A stretch of DNA of 12,411 nt from Nitrospirota bacterium (lineage in GTDB: Bacteria; Nitrospirota; Thermodesulfovibrionia; UBA6902; BMS3Bbin08): the NCBI GenBank assembly GCA_030637135.1, contig DAOVVO010000029.1, positions 1 through 12,411 on the forward strand, in the 5' to 3' direction. Under the pieces are notes generated by a model. That model ran no database searches and had not been told where the DNA came from. It was given only the letters and a program-made list of their open reading frames with translations. Shown in pieces: positions 1-7,354 of this stretch (position 1 is its first letter; the number at the start of each line of letters is the position of its first letter). The translations under genes and the position numbers were made by a program.

Positions 1-103
1 AATAGATATTAGCTTAATTGCGCAAATACTTTAGAAACAATTTGCCCCGTTTTCGTAATGATACGTATGAAATTATTAAATAAATCTTTTTTTCTTTCGA
101 ATC

Positions 104-119
104 AACGTATTAACGTATT
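104..119. repeat. Tandem 8-bp repeat upstream of tolQ
   Basis: AACGTATT occurs twice head to tail (104-111 and 112-119), and the self-complementary octamer ATACGTAT lies at 61-68. Both are upstream of the probable tolQ promoter. They could be a regulator site or simple AT-rich sequence. The rest of 1-143 shows no gene; the only other structure is a GCAAAT/ATTTGC inverted repeat (22-27, 40-45). Confidence 0.35.
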
Positions 120-143
120 AATAAAATACTCCCCCTTAAAACT

Positions 144-172
144 TTGACTTTTTAAAAACTTTCATTTAAACT
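144..172 (+). promoter_or_regulatory. Probable sigma70-type promoter of the tol-pal operon
   Basis: TTGACT at 144-149 is followed after 17 bases by TAAACT at 167-172. This predicts transcription start near 179-180, only 2-3 bases before the tolQ ATG at 182. A second choice is TTTAAA (151-156) with a perfect TATAAT (174-179), also 17 bases apart, but that would start inside tolQ. No Shine-Dalgarno sequence precedes the ATG, which fits a leaderless message. Confidence 0.5.
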
Positions 173-181
173 TTATAATTC

Positions 182-859
182 ATGAATGGAGAAACAGTAT
201 TAAGCCTTATATTTCAGGCAGGGCCTGTTGTAAAGTTTGTCCTCTTAATCCTGCTGTTTTTTTCTGTATTTTCCTGGGCTATCATTTTTTACAAATCCAG
301 GTTTCTTTCAAAGGTTGAGAAGGAGTCCGAAGAATTTCAACGCTCTTTTGTAAAATTGAAAGATTGGCACAGGCTGTACGAGTCATCAAAGAAACTTACC
401 TTAAGTCCCCTGTCAAATCTTTTCAGAACAGCTTATTCGATTGGTTCTTCGTTTAAGTCGCCTGAAGATATCAAGAAGGAAGAAGTAAAAATAGGGCTTA
501 AAAGGGTTGTAGCACTTGAGTCTGTACGTCTTGAAAAGAACCTGACCTTCCTGGCTACAACAGGTACAACAACCCCCTTCATTGGTCTCTTCGGCACAGT
601 CTGGGGTATAATGAATTCTTTCAGGGGCATAGGAAGGATAGGCTCAGCTTCCCTTGCGGTGGTTGCCCCGGGCATTGCAGAAGCCCTCATCGCAACAGCA
701 GCAGGACTCGCTGCAGCAATCCCCGCTGTTATCGCATACAATTATTATCTCAGCAAGGTCCGCAGGAATATCATTGTGATGGAGGATTTTTCGCAAGAAT
801 TATTAGACTACTTTGTGAGGAGATATGGAGAGACGAAAACAAGCGCTCTCAGAGATTAA
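182..859 (+). CDS. tolQ: Tol-Pal system protein TolQ (MotA/TolQ/ExbB proton channel)
   Basis: TolQ is the inner-membrane proton-channel subunit that, with TolR, energises TolA for outer-membrane constriction during division. The 225-aa protein has three hydrophobic segments: about residues 14-36, 121-145 and 158-187. The TTPFIGLFGTVWGIM stretch before the end of segment 2 and the ATAAGLAAAIPAV stretch in segment 3 are hallmarks of the MotA/TolQ/ExbB family. The first residues (LIFQAGPVVKFVLLILL) match TolQ rather than ExbB, and this supports the ATG at 182 even though it has no Shine-Dalgarno site. The gene overlaps tolR by 35 bases, so translation is probably coupled. Its identity as TolQ rather than ExbB rests on the tolB-pal-cpoB neighbours. 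Length is normal. Confidence 0.95.
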   Translation: MNGETVLSLIFQAGPVVKFVLLILLFFSVFSWAIIFYKSRFLSKVEKESEEFQRSFVKLKDWHRLYESSKKLTLSPLSNLFRTAYSIGSSFKSPEDIKKEEVKIGLKRVVALESVRLEKNLTFLATTGTTTPFIGLFGTVWGIMNSFRGIGRIGSASLAVVAPGIAEALIATAAGLAAAIPAVIAYNYYLSKVRRNIIVMEDFSQELLDYFVRRYGETKTSALRD

Positions 860-1214
860 CGTTACCCCCTTTGTAGATGTGATGCTCGTGCTCCTGGTAA
901 TCTTTATGATTACGGCACCGCTCCTCCAGCAGGGAATTGATGTTAATCTGCCGCAGGCAAAGGGTAAGGAACTATCACCAACCGAGAGGGTTATCATTAC
1001 CATAAAAAAAGACGGTAAGATATACGTAAACAAATCACGTACTGACATAACCAAATTGAAAGCAAAGCTTACGGCACTCTCTGACAGAAACGTTTTTCTG
1101 AAAGCAGACAAAAACGTTCCATACGGGGTTGTGGTTGAGGTGATGGGAGAGTTAAGGGAAATCGGGATAGATAAGTTAGGGATGGTAACTGAATCAAAAG
1201 CACGGCTCCGATGA
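825..1214 (+). CDS. tolR: Tol-Pal system protein TolR (ExbD/TolR family)
   Basis: TolR is a single-pass inner-membrane protein that pairs with TolQ to use the proton gradient. The 129-aa sequence starts with a short basic stretch, then SEINVTPFVDVMLVLLVIF. Asp18 of FVDVMLV corresponds to the conserved proton-binding aspartate of TolR/ExbD. One membrane helix spans about residues 16-36; the rest is the periplasmic domain with the NLPQA motif after the helix and the typical KADKNVPYG stretch. The start lies inside tolQ, with GAGGAG at 817-822 very close to the ATG, so re-initiation from tolQ is likely. The stop overlaps the next start as ATGA. Confidence 0.94.
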   Translation: MERRKQALSEINVTPFVDVMLVLLVIFMITAPLLQQGIDVNLPQAKGKELSPTERVIITIKKDGKIYVNKSRTDITKLKAKLTALSDRNVFLKADKNVPYGVVVEVMGELREIGIDKLGMVTESKARLR

Positions 1215-1906
1215 GACAGTCCCGAAGCATCGGGAGAGAACCGCATTTCTCAAGGATAGTTTTTATTTCTGCAGTAGTACACCTGTTGTTTATCTCACTG
1301 GTGGTTATTCCCTTAAGAACAAAAGAGCAATACAGGACATATCATGTTACCCTTGTTGGCCCTCTGCGGACACCGCGGATAAGCAGAGTTCCCTCAATCA
1401 AGAAAAAAACAGCACGAACGATACCAAAGAAAGCTGTTAAGACACCAACTCAGACTGTTAAGGCACCTCCGAAGACTGACATGAGCATAGAAAACGTTTC
1501 AAAAGAGATTGAGAGAATTCGCGCGATAAGCGCTCTCTCAAAAAAACGTGAAAAAAGCAGAACAAAATCCCGGGAAATCGAAATTGGAAAAGAAAAGGCA
1601 CCGGATAAACCAGTAGGGGGCGTAGGTATTTCCGGTACAGGAACCGGTGACGATACAGACTATTACTACAGCATAGTTTCGCAGAAAATATGGCAGCACT
1701 GGTTTTACGCAAATTCACGTTCATCAGGACTTGAGGTGGTAATATCAATAAGAATAGATAAAGACGGTGAAGTGATTTCTCAGGAAATAGAAAAATTCTC
1801 CGATGATGTGCTCTTTGACCGCTCAGCAATAAAGGCTATCTCAAAAGCGAGCCCCTTCCCCCCACCGCCTGAGGAATTAGAAATAGGAGTGAGGTTCTAC
1901 CTATGA
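1211..1906 (+). CDS. tolA: TolA/TonB-like energy-transducing protein with TonB C-terminal domain
   Basis: By position this is the TolA of the complex: it links TolQR in the inner membrane with Pal/TolB at the outer membrane. The 231-aa protein has a short cytoplasmic head, one membrane helix at about residues 16-34, a Lys/Pro/Thr-rich linker (about 55-110), a charged helical part with a glycine-rich turn (GGVGISGTGTGD), and a C-terminal domain of about 80 residues with the TonB/TolA fold pattern (VVISIRIDKDGEVISQEI, then SPFPPPPEEL). It is shorter than the Escherichia coli TolA (421 aa) and looks more like TonB, as is common outside gamma-proteobacteria. Starts and stops overlap both neighbours by ATGA. 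A hairpin lies just after the start codon (see 1220-1235). Confidence 0.85.
   Translation: MRQSRSIGREPHFSRIVFISAVVHLLFISLVVIPLRTKEQYRTYHVTLVGPLRTPRISRVPSIKKKTARTIPKKAVKTPTQTVKAPPKTDMSIENVSKEIERIRAISALSKKREKSRTKSREIEIGKEKAPDKPVGGVGISGTGTGDDTDYYYSIVSQKIWQHWFYANSRSSGLEVVISIRIDKDGEVISQEIEKFSDDVLFDRSAIKAISKASPFPPPPEELEIGVRFYL
1220..1235 (+). repeat. Perfect 6-bp hairpin within the first codons of tolA
   Basis: TCCCGA-AGCA-TCGGGA lies 9 bases after the tolA ATG begins and encodes Ser-Arg-Ser-Ile-Gly-Arg. A similar CCCG-N5-CGGG unit occurs at 12294-12306. It could be a small dispersed palindrome that entered the gene in frame, or a structure that modulates tolA initiation. Confidence 0.5.
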
Positions 1907-3144
1907 AAAAAAAGCCCGGTGTTCATAGTTACAGGTTCAAAATCTTTGTCTTTATGTTTTTATTTTTCACTTTGTACTTTTCACCCTTGCCTGTCTCCCG
2001 CGCCAAAGTCTACATTGACATCACCTCTCCGGCTTTCAGAAAACTGCCCCTGACTATCAGCTTCGAAGGAAGTGAAGAGGCAAAAGAAATCCCTGAGATT
2101 GTAAAAGACGACCTTGATTTTACCGGGATTTTTGACCTTGTAGACCCTGATATTCCGGGAGCAGAAATCAAGGCTCATATAAACGTGGAGATTTCAGAGA
2201 AACTAAAAGCAGATGTTTCAGTGTTTGATATTGTCAGGAACAAAGAGATTCTCAATAAAAGATACTCTTCTTCAAAAAAGATAATGCGCGCACTGTCCCA
2301 CAGTATTTCAAGTGATATTTTTGAAGTGATAACCGGTAAAAAAGGAATCTTCAGGACAAAAATTTCTTACATCCTCAGTTCATCCGATAAGAGAACGCTC
2401 TCCTTAATGGACTGGGATGGATATAAAACAATGAGAATAGTGACCAGAGGTTTAACCTTAAGTCACAGCTGGTCTCCTGACAGCAAATATATTATCTATT
2501 CATCGGAGAGGGCAAGAAAATGGGAAGTATATTTCCTGAATCTCAGAAATTACAGAGAGATGATGCTGTTTTCGTCGAAAGGTCTTAATCTTGTCGGAGG
2601 GGTTTCCCCTGACGGGCGAATAGCATTTTCCTCATCAAAAGACGGCAGTCCTGAGATATACGTCATAAATATGAAAAGTGGTATGGCTCAAAAACTGACG
2701 AGATCTTTTGGAATTGACATATCCCCGGTATTTTCTGCAGACGGCTCACAGATTGCCTTTGTCTCAGACAGGGGTGGAAGCCCCCAGATATACGTAATGA
2801 ATTCAGATGGAACAAGAATAAGAAGGCTTACCTTTGAAGGCTCTTACAATACCTCTCCTGCATGGTCCCCTGACGGCCAATGGATTACTTTTGTCGGCAG
2901 AAAAAATGGCAAAAGCCAGATATTTATGATACAATCTGACGGTGTTGATTTAAGACAGATTACTGAAGAGGGAAATAATGAAAACCCGGCATTTTCTCCT
3001 GACGGCATGTTTATGGCTTTTGACTCTGACCGCGACGGGAACAAAGGAATCTATCTGATGAACATCAACGGTGGCATACAAAAAAGGATTACTCCGAAAA
3101 ATATAAAAGCAATGAACCCACGATGGTCGCCCTACATAAAATAG
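1903..3144 (+). CDS. tolB: Tol-Pal system beta-propeller protein TolB
   Basis: TolB is the periplasmic propeller protein that binds Pal and is displaced by TolA. The 413-aa precursor begins with a basic stretch and a hydrophobic core and is probably cleaved after SRA (about residue 34). The N-terminal TolB domain follows (KVYIDITSPAFRKLPLTISF onward, to about 155). The rest is a six-bladed WD40-like propeller marked by repeats WSPDSK, VSPDGR, FSADGS, WSPDGQ, FSPDGM and RWSP. Length is close to the family norm (about 430). The ATG overlaps the tolA stop, and GAGG at 1891-1894 sits 8 bases before it. This gene is the clearest proof that the locus is tol-pal and not exb-ton. Confidence 0.97.
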   Translation: MKKKPGVHSYRFKIFVFMFLFFTLYFSPLPVSRAKVYIDITSPAFRKLPLTISFEGSEEAKEIPEIVKDDLDFTGIFDLVDPDIPGAEIKAHINVEISEKLKADVSVFDIVRNKEILNKRYSSSKKIMRALSHSISSDIFEVITGKKGIFRTKISYILSSSDKRTLSLMDWDGYKTMRIVTRGLTLSHSWSPDSKYIIYSSERARKWEVYFLNLRNYREMMLFSSKGLNLVGGVSPDGRIAFSSSKDGSPEIYVINMKSGMAQKLTRSFGIDISPVFSADGSQIAFVSDRGGSPQIYVMNSDGTRIRRLTFEGSYNTSPAWSPDGQWITFVGRKNGKSQIFMIQSDGVDLRQITEEGNNENPAFSPDGMFMAFDSDRDGNKGIYLMNINGGIQKRITPKNIKAMNPRWSPYIK

Positions 3145-3201
3145 AAGTCCAGAGTGAAGCGTTATGACAGAGTACACATCATCAATCCTATATATCAAAA
3201 C

Positions 3202-3208
3202 AAGGAGG
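3202..3208 (+). promoter_or_regulatory. Strong Shine-Dalgarno site that fixes the pal start
   Basis: AAGGAGG ends 5 bases before the ATG at 3214. It selects that codon over the in-frame ATG at 3154, which has no such site and would put 20 polar residues before the lipoprotein signal. Confidence 0.85.
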
Positions 3209-3213
3209 CATCA

Positions 3214-3738
3214 ATGAAGAAGATTCTGGTTGTGATTTTAATGATTTTTGCTGTTGGTTGTGCAAAAAAATATGTTGCACAGCCTGAGGAACCTGTTATG
3301 GAAAAAGAAGAAAGGGTTGAAGAGGTTCGGGTACAGGAAAAGATTACACCGAGGGAATATACAGTGCCTGAAGAACCTGATATATCGGTATCAAGGGAAC
3401 TCCCTTTTGAGTTCCAGGATGCGCTATTTGATTATGATAAATATAATATACGGTCAGATGCAAAGGCAGTATTTGATGCTACTGCTGACTGGCTCAATAA
3501 AAACAAACACGTAAATATTATCATTGAAGGGCACTGCGATGAAAGGGGAACGAATGAATATAACCTTGCCCTGGGAGAGAAACGCGCGCGTGCAGCACGG
3601 AATTACCTCCTGTCAAGGGGAATTGCACACGCCAGGATTGATACCATTTCTTACGGTGAAGAAAAACCGACGTGCACACGGCAAAACGAACTCTGCTGGC
3701 AGAACAACAGACGCACCCATTTTGTAGTAACAAAATAA
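3214..3738 (+). CDS. pal: Peptidoglycan-associated lipoprotein Pal (OmpA-like domain)
   Basis: Pal anchors the outer membrane to peptidoglycan and is the partner of TolB and TolA. From the ATG at 3214 the protein has 174 aa. It has a short signal peptide ending in the lipobox AVGC, with Cys16 as the lipidated residue, then a Glu/Pro-rich linker, and an OmpA C-terminal domain from about residue 65. That domain has FDYDKYNIR, IIEGHCDERGTNEYN and the LGEKRARAARNYL helix that holds the peptidoglycan-binding Asp/Arg set. Two cysteines in PTCTRQNELCWQNNRR are typical of Pal. An upstream in-frame ATG (3154) is rejected because the signal peptide would no longer be N-terminal. It lies 69 bases after tolB. 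Confidence 0.95.
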   Translation: MKKILVVILMIFAVGCAKKYVAQPEEPVMEKEERVEEVRVQEKITPREYTVPEEPDISVSRELPFEFQDALFDYDKYNIRSDAKAVFDATADWLNKNKHVNIIIEGHCDERGTNEYNLALGEKRARAARNYLLSRGIAHARIDTISYGEEKPTCTRQNELCWQNNRRTHFVVTK

Positions 3739-3740
3739 CA

Positions 3741-3763
3741 CAAAGGGATGCTTTGATCCTTTG
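3741..3763 (+). other. Intercistronic hairpin between pal and cpoB
   Basis: CAAAGG (3741-3746) pairs with CCTTTG (3758-3763), and AT pairs with AT inside, leaving a GCTTTG loop and one bulged G. No T-run follows, so a terminator is unlikely. It could protect the upstream message or adjust the pal/cpoB ratio. Confidence 0.35.
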
Positions 3764-3773
3764 AAAAAGAAAC

Positions 3774-4724
3774 ATGACTGTATTTAAAAATGCTCCTGTT
3801 AATACACGAGTGGCCGCTCCTGTTTATGGTTTGTGTTCTCTCCTCCTTGTCCTGTGTTCTTTGTTCTTCCTTGTCGGCTGCGCAACATCACAAGACATCG
3901 GGAAAGTGCAGTGGCAGGTCAACGAACTGCAATCCGAGGTTAAAAACATACGGCAAAAGACTCACGGCTTAGATTATAAGCAGGAACAGAAGGCACTGGA
4001 AGAGGAACAAAAGGCAACAAGCAAGTCGGTTTCAGACCTGATGCTTGAAGTGCAGTCACTGAAAACAGATGTCCAGATCCTCACAGGTCGATTTGAAGAG
4101 GCAAGGTACTTTTCTGAAAAAAATATAAAAGAACTGACAGAAAGCAAAGACGAGTTCATTGCACAGATAAAGGAATTAGAGATTATTGTAAACAGTCTGA
4201 AGGAAAAGCTCGATACAAAAAAGAATGCAAAAACAACAGATAAAAAACAAGTCGAGGGAGTTAAAAAGACAAAAGAGGTAAAAAAAACAGGAAGCGCTCA
4301 AAAGACTGAAGAGCAGAAAAAAGCCGCATATGCAAAAGACCTTAAAGACACTTATATGGATGCGTATGAGGCTTATAAGTCTAATGATTTGAAGGAGGCA
4401 CGGGAAAAATTTCAGAATCTGCTGAAAAAATATCCTGAAAATGAATATTCAGACAATGCACGGTTCTGGATTGGCGAGACATATTATAAGGAAAAGAGTT
4501 ATGAGGACGCTATCCTTGCATATGATGAGCTTTTAAAGAAGAACCCGAAGAGTGACAAGGTCCCCGGATCATACCTTAAACAGGGGTTAGCCTTTTATGA
4601 AATAAATAGAAACGGAGTCGCCAGGACAATCCTGGAAGAACTCATTGAAAAGTTTCCGAACTCAAAACAGGCGCAAATTGCAAAACGAAAGAATGCCCAG
4701 TCTGCACCCTCAAAGAAAAAGTAG
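3774..4724 (+). CDS. cpoB: Cell division coordinator CpoB (YbgF), lipoprotein form
   Basis: CpoB is the last member of the Tol-Pal locus and links Tol action with peptidoglycan synthesis at the septum. The 316-aa precursor has a hydrophobic stretch ending in LVGC, so Cys36 is a probable lipidation site; the E. coli protein is instead soluble in the periplasm. A long charged coiled-coil region follows (about 40-140), then a Lys-rich linker (about 140-185), and a C-terminal tetratricopeptide block (about 188-310) with repeats AREKFQNLLKKYPENEYSD, AILAYDELLKKNP and ARTILEELIEKFPNSKQA. The ATG at 3774 has only a weak purine tract before it. The 5' coding part is pyrimidine-rich with short internal repeats (SLLLVLCSLFFLV). 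The TAG shares its G with the GTG of moaA. Confidence 0.9.
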   Translation: MTVFKNAPVNTRVAAPVYGLCSLLLVLCSLFFLVGCATSQDIGKVQWQVNELQSEVKNIRQKTHGLDYKQEQKALEEEQKATSKSVSDLMLEVQSLKTDVQILTGRFEEARYFSEKNIKELTESKDEFIAQIKELEIIVNSLKEKLDTKKNAKTTDKKQVEGVKKTKEVKKTGSAQKTEEQKKAAYAKDLKDTYMDAYEAYKSNDLKEAREKFQNLLKKYPENEYSDNARFWIGETYYKEKSYEDAILAYDELLKKNPKSDKVPGSYLKQGLAFYEINRNGVARTILEELIEKFPNSKQAQIAKRKNAQSAPSKKK

Positions 4725-5701
4725 TGAAGGACCCTTTTGGCAGAAAAATAGACTATCTCCGTATTTCAGTCACTGACCGCTGTAACCTCAGATGTATGTA
4801 CTGCATGTCCCCCGAGGGAGTAAAACAAATAAAGTACAAGGAGATTTTGCGTTATGAAGAAATTGTGCGGATTGTTGAACTTGCCACATCTCTCGGGGTA
4901 AGGAAAATAAGGATTACAGGCGGCGAACCCATCGCTCGAAAAAACATTACCTACCTGATATCATCACTGAGCGCAATGGAACGCATTGAAGACATAAGCC
5001 TGACAACAAATGGCGTGCTGTTAGAACGATATGCGGATGAACTTGCACGGGCGGGACTGGACAGGGTCAATATAAGCCTCGATTCATTAAAACATGCGAG
5101 GTTTACGGATATAACCCGGGGAGGTACCTTAAAGGTTGTTCTAAGAGGCATCGAAAGGGCAGAAAAAGCAGGGCTTGTCCCTATAAAGATCAACATGGTG
5201 CCGATAAAAGGCTTTAACCATGATGAAATCGGGGAATTCTCAAAAATAACGCTCACGAAACCTTATCAGGTTCGCTTTATAGAATTCATGCCTATCGGCC
5301 CAAAAGAAATGTGGAGACCTGATAAATACATCCCGATACAGGAGATAAAAAAACTCGTAGAAGAAACAGGTAAACTTTTCCCTGTGGAAATGAAAAAATC
5401 AGGACCCGCGCAGTATTTCAGGTTTGAAGGCGCGCCCGGTGTCATAGGTTTTATAAATGCTATCTCCAATCAATTCTGCAGGGAGTGTAACAGGCTCAGG
5501 CTTACTGCAGATGGCAAACTCAGACCATGCCTGTTCTCAGAGACAGAAATAGATTTAAAAACCCCTCTTCGCAGCGGTGCCCCCGACTCTGAGATAAGAA
5601 AGCTGTTAAAACTGTCTGTCGACGTAAAACCCGAGGGGCATAACCTGAGCTGCGGGAGTGAGTTCACGGCACTGAAACCCATGTCCAGAATCGGCGGCTA
5701 A
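4724..5701 (+). CDS. moaA: GTP 3',8-cyclase MoaA (molybdenum cofactor synthesis, radical SAM)
   Basis: MoaA converts GTP to (8S)-3',8-cyclo-7,8-dihydro-GTP, the first step of molybdopterin synthesis, using two 4Fe-4S clusters. The 325-aa protein shows the radical-SAM motif C20-N-L-R-C24-M-Y-C27, the SAM-binding ITGGEP (64-69), and the C-terminal cluster ligands C252, C255 and C269 within FCRECNRLRLTADGKLRPCL. It ends in MSRIGG; the C-terminal Gly-Gly tail is needed for activity in studied MoaA proteins. It is therefore complete and probably active. The start is GTG, overlapping the cpoB stop by one base, with no good Shine-Dalgarno site; translation is probably coupled to cpoB. No other molybdenum-cofactor gene is in the window, so its place in a Tol-Pal run is unusual. 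Confidence 0.96.
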   Translation: MKDPFGRKIDYLRISVTDRCNLRCMYCMSPEGVKQIKYKEILRYEEIVRIVELATSLGVRKIRITGGEPIARKNITYLISSLSAMERIEDISLTTNGVLLERYADELARAGLDRVNISLDSLKHARFTDITRGGTLKVVLRGIERAEKAGLVPIKINMVPIKGFNHDEIGEFSKITLTKPYQVRFIEFMPIGPKEMWRPDKYIPIQEIKKLVEETGKLFPVEMKKSGPAQYFRFEGAPGVIGFINAISNQFCRECNRLRLTADGKLRPCLFSETEIDLKTPLRSGAPDSEIRKLLKLSVDVKPEGHNLSCGSEFTALKPMSRIGG

Positions 5702-5710
5702 CAGCTCGAA

Positions 5711-6979
5711 GTGATTTACAGAAATCATCCCTTCCAGCGGTTGATTTTTGTCGTAACCTGCATTCTCTTTTTCCCTTTTCTCTCATTTGCTGACGACTTC
5801 GCCCTCACAGGGTATTTTGAAGCCGGCAAGAAAACCCAGGCTGAAGACTTTGAGGAGGAGGATGACGACAGAGAATATATATATCAAAATTACCACGTGA
5901 GACTCAGTCACCGTGTATCCGTGCGTTCACGGTATGAGCTCGGTTCTTTCATATACAACAAAGACTACAAATCAAGGGATTCGCTTGACAATATCTCAAA
6001 AATCTTTTTTGCCAGAGGATCACACTATCTGAATAAACAAAAAGAGGAGTCACTGAAACTTGATATCAAACTCAGATACAAAGAAAAAAGATTCAGAAAC
6101 ACCCCTTCCAGTGAATTCAATCAGATCATGTTTGTTCCAAAACTCTCTTATGAAAGAAAAGACTCTTACTCAGTATATATAAGCACGGGGATCAATAATT
6201 TTGATTATATAAACAGGGACAGCTCTGACCAGCTCAAATTTTTCTCTAAGCTGGGGGTGAAGAGATACCTGTTAGAGAAAAACCTCCTGCTCCTTACCTC
6301 ATATAAATTTGAAACGACAGTACATAAACGGACGGACAGGCACAAAGATAAAAGTGATTTCATGTTCGGTTCAGATTATATATGTGATACCCCTCTCATA
6401 TACAAGGTCACGGCACGGGCACAATTCGGACAAAAGGATACGAAAGACGACGATGAACGAGATGAAGATTTTGATTATAAATACAGACAGTTTTATGTAA
6501 AGACAGATCATCGGGTAAAGACAAATATTAAAACAGACCTTAAATACCAGTTTTTTAAAAAAGACTACGTAACTGCTGATCTTGACCACAGTGGGTTTTA
6601 TATACGAAACAGATGGAAATACATACTATTTGATGATCCTCAAGAGCTACTTTCTTTTCAGTTTGCTGGCAAACACAAAGAAGTACAGTATGCCATTAAA
6701 TCAGACAATGACTTTAAAAAGGAAATCCTGGAACTACAAGGCACATACAGGAGAAAGAAAAACTGGATAACGTCTGCTTCCCTTCAGGGGAATATGTATG
6801 ATTATCAGGATTCTACGCGAGATAAAAACAGGTATTACGTAAGGATTTCTTTTGAAAAACTATTCCCGAAAAAACGACTGCGTCTGTCCCTTTACGTAAA
6901 ATACAAATACACAGACAATAAACAGAGAAATAATACAGAAGAAGAAGCGGTACGCCTGGCTTTTAAATATACATTTTAG
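5711..6979 (+). CDS. Predicted outer-membrane beta-barrel protein, family not recognised
   Basis: I do not recognise a named family. The 422-aa precursor has a signal peptide (hydrophobic core at about residues 10-24, probable cleavage after LSFA at 27). An acidic patch EDFEEEDDDRE follows, then many short strands with alternating polar and hydrophobic or aromatic residues (YHVRLSHRVSVRSRYEL, YYVRISFEKLF, LRLSLYVKYKYTD) joined by charged turns. The last residues AFKYTF end in phenylalanine, the classic signal for BamA-dependent barrel insertion. Size fits a 16-18-strand barrel, perhaps a porin-like channel or a DUF560/surface-type barrel; this is inference. The GTG start lies 9 bases after the moaA stop, so it is probably the last gene of the operon. 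It has no visible cysteines in a haem motif and no plug domain. Confidence 0.75.
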   Translation: MIYRNHPFQRLIFVVTCILFFPFLSFADDFALTGYFEAGKKTQAEDFEEEDDDREYIYQNYHVRLSHRVSVRSRYELGSFIYNKDYKSRDSLDNISKIFFARGSHYLNKQKEESLKLDIKLRYKEKRFRNTPSSEFNQIMFVPKLSYERKDSYSVYISTGINNFDYINRDSSDQLKFFSKLGVKRYLLEKNLLLLTSYKFETTVHKRTDRHKDKSDFMFGSDYICDTPLIYKVTARAQFGQKDTKDDDERDEDFDYKYRQFYVKTDHRVKTNIKTDLKYQFFKKDYVTADLDHSGFYIRNRWKYILFDDPQELLSFQFAGKHKEVQYAIKSDNDFKKEILELQGTYRRKKNWITSASLQGNMYDYQDSTRDKNRYYVRISFEKLFPKKRLRLSLYVKYKYTDNKQRNNTEEEAVRLAFKYTF

Positions 6980-7277
6980 AGCACGCATAAAATGTCACCT
7001 TACAAAATTCCAATGTCAATGTAATCCATTCCGTTAAGCAGGACAGAAAGAGAATAACCACATCCAAGATTCTCTAAGAGCCGTAGGCCTGATAAATATC
7101 CGGCAAAACATCAAAGTTTTCGAAAAATGTCCTCCTCAGAGGACGAGTAGAGGCACAAGGTCTGTAATAGAGGTGCTATTATAAGGTATTCGGATTTTGT
7201 AATTATATACAATTAAACCTTCATAAAGTTATAACTTATTGATAAAATTGATAAAAATTAATACATGAATTTTTATA
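6980..7277. other. Non-coding spacer with three successive small hairpins
   Basis: I see no convincing gene here. Three inverted repeats follow each other: AGAGAAT/ATTCTCT (7049-7055 with 7069-7075), GCCG/CGGC (7080-7083 with 7101-7104) and GTCCTC-CTCA-GAGGAC (7129-7144). None is followed by a T-run, so they are not ordinary terminators of the upstream operon. The rightmost third is very AT-rich. It does not match any riboswitch consensus I can recall. Confidence 0.4.
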
Positions 7278-7306
7278 TTGACGCATGGGATTAAATATTG
7301 TAAAAT
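7278..7306 (+). promoter_or_regulatory. Sigma70-type promoter for the DUF6982-like gene
   Basis: TTGACG (7278-7283) and TAAAAT (7301-7306) are separated by exactly 17 bases, five of six matches at each box. The predicted transcript starts near 7313 and leaves a leader of about 42 bases with a Shine-Dalgarno site before the ATG at 7355. This is the best promoter in the window. Confidence 0.75.
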
Positions 7307-7340
7307 TATTTTATAATGAATGTAAATTATTTATACATCG

Positions 7341-7347
7341 AAAGGGG
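7341..7347 (+). promoter_or_regulatory. Ribosome binding site that decides the start at 7355
   Basis: AAAGGGG ends 7 bases before ATG 7355. The in-frame ATG at 7316 overlaps a TATAAT-like string, has no Shine-Dalgarno site and lies almost at the predicted transcription start, so it is not used as the start here. Confidence 0.7.
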
Positions 7348-7354
7348 ACACGTA

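Noticed and set aside
104..119. Tandem AACGTATT as part of a CRISPR array
   Set aside because: There are only two abutting 8-base units with no spacers; no CRISPR array or cas gene is present in the window.
3154..3213. Upstream in-frame start for pal, adding 20 residues
   Set aside because: It would bury the lipoprotein signal and lacks a ribosome site; ATG 3214 has AAGGAGG at good spacing.
6980..7277. Molybdenum-cofactor or c-di-GMP riboswitch after moaA and the barrel gene
   Set aside because: The spacer is downstream of moaA, and I cannot match the conserved loops of either riboswitch.
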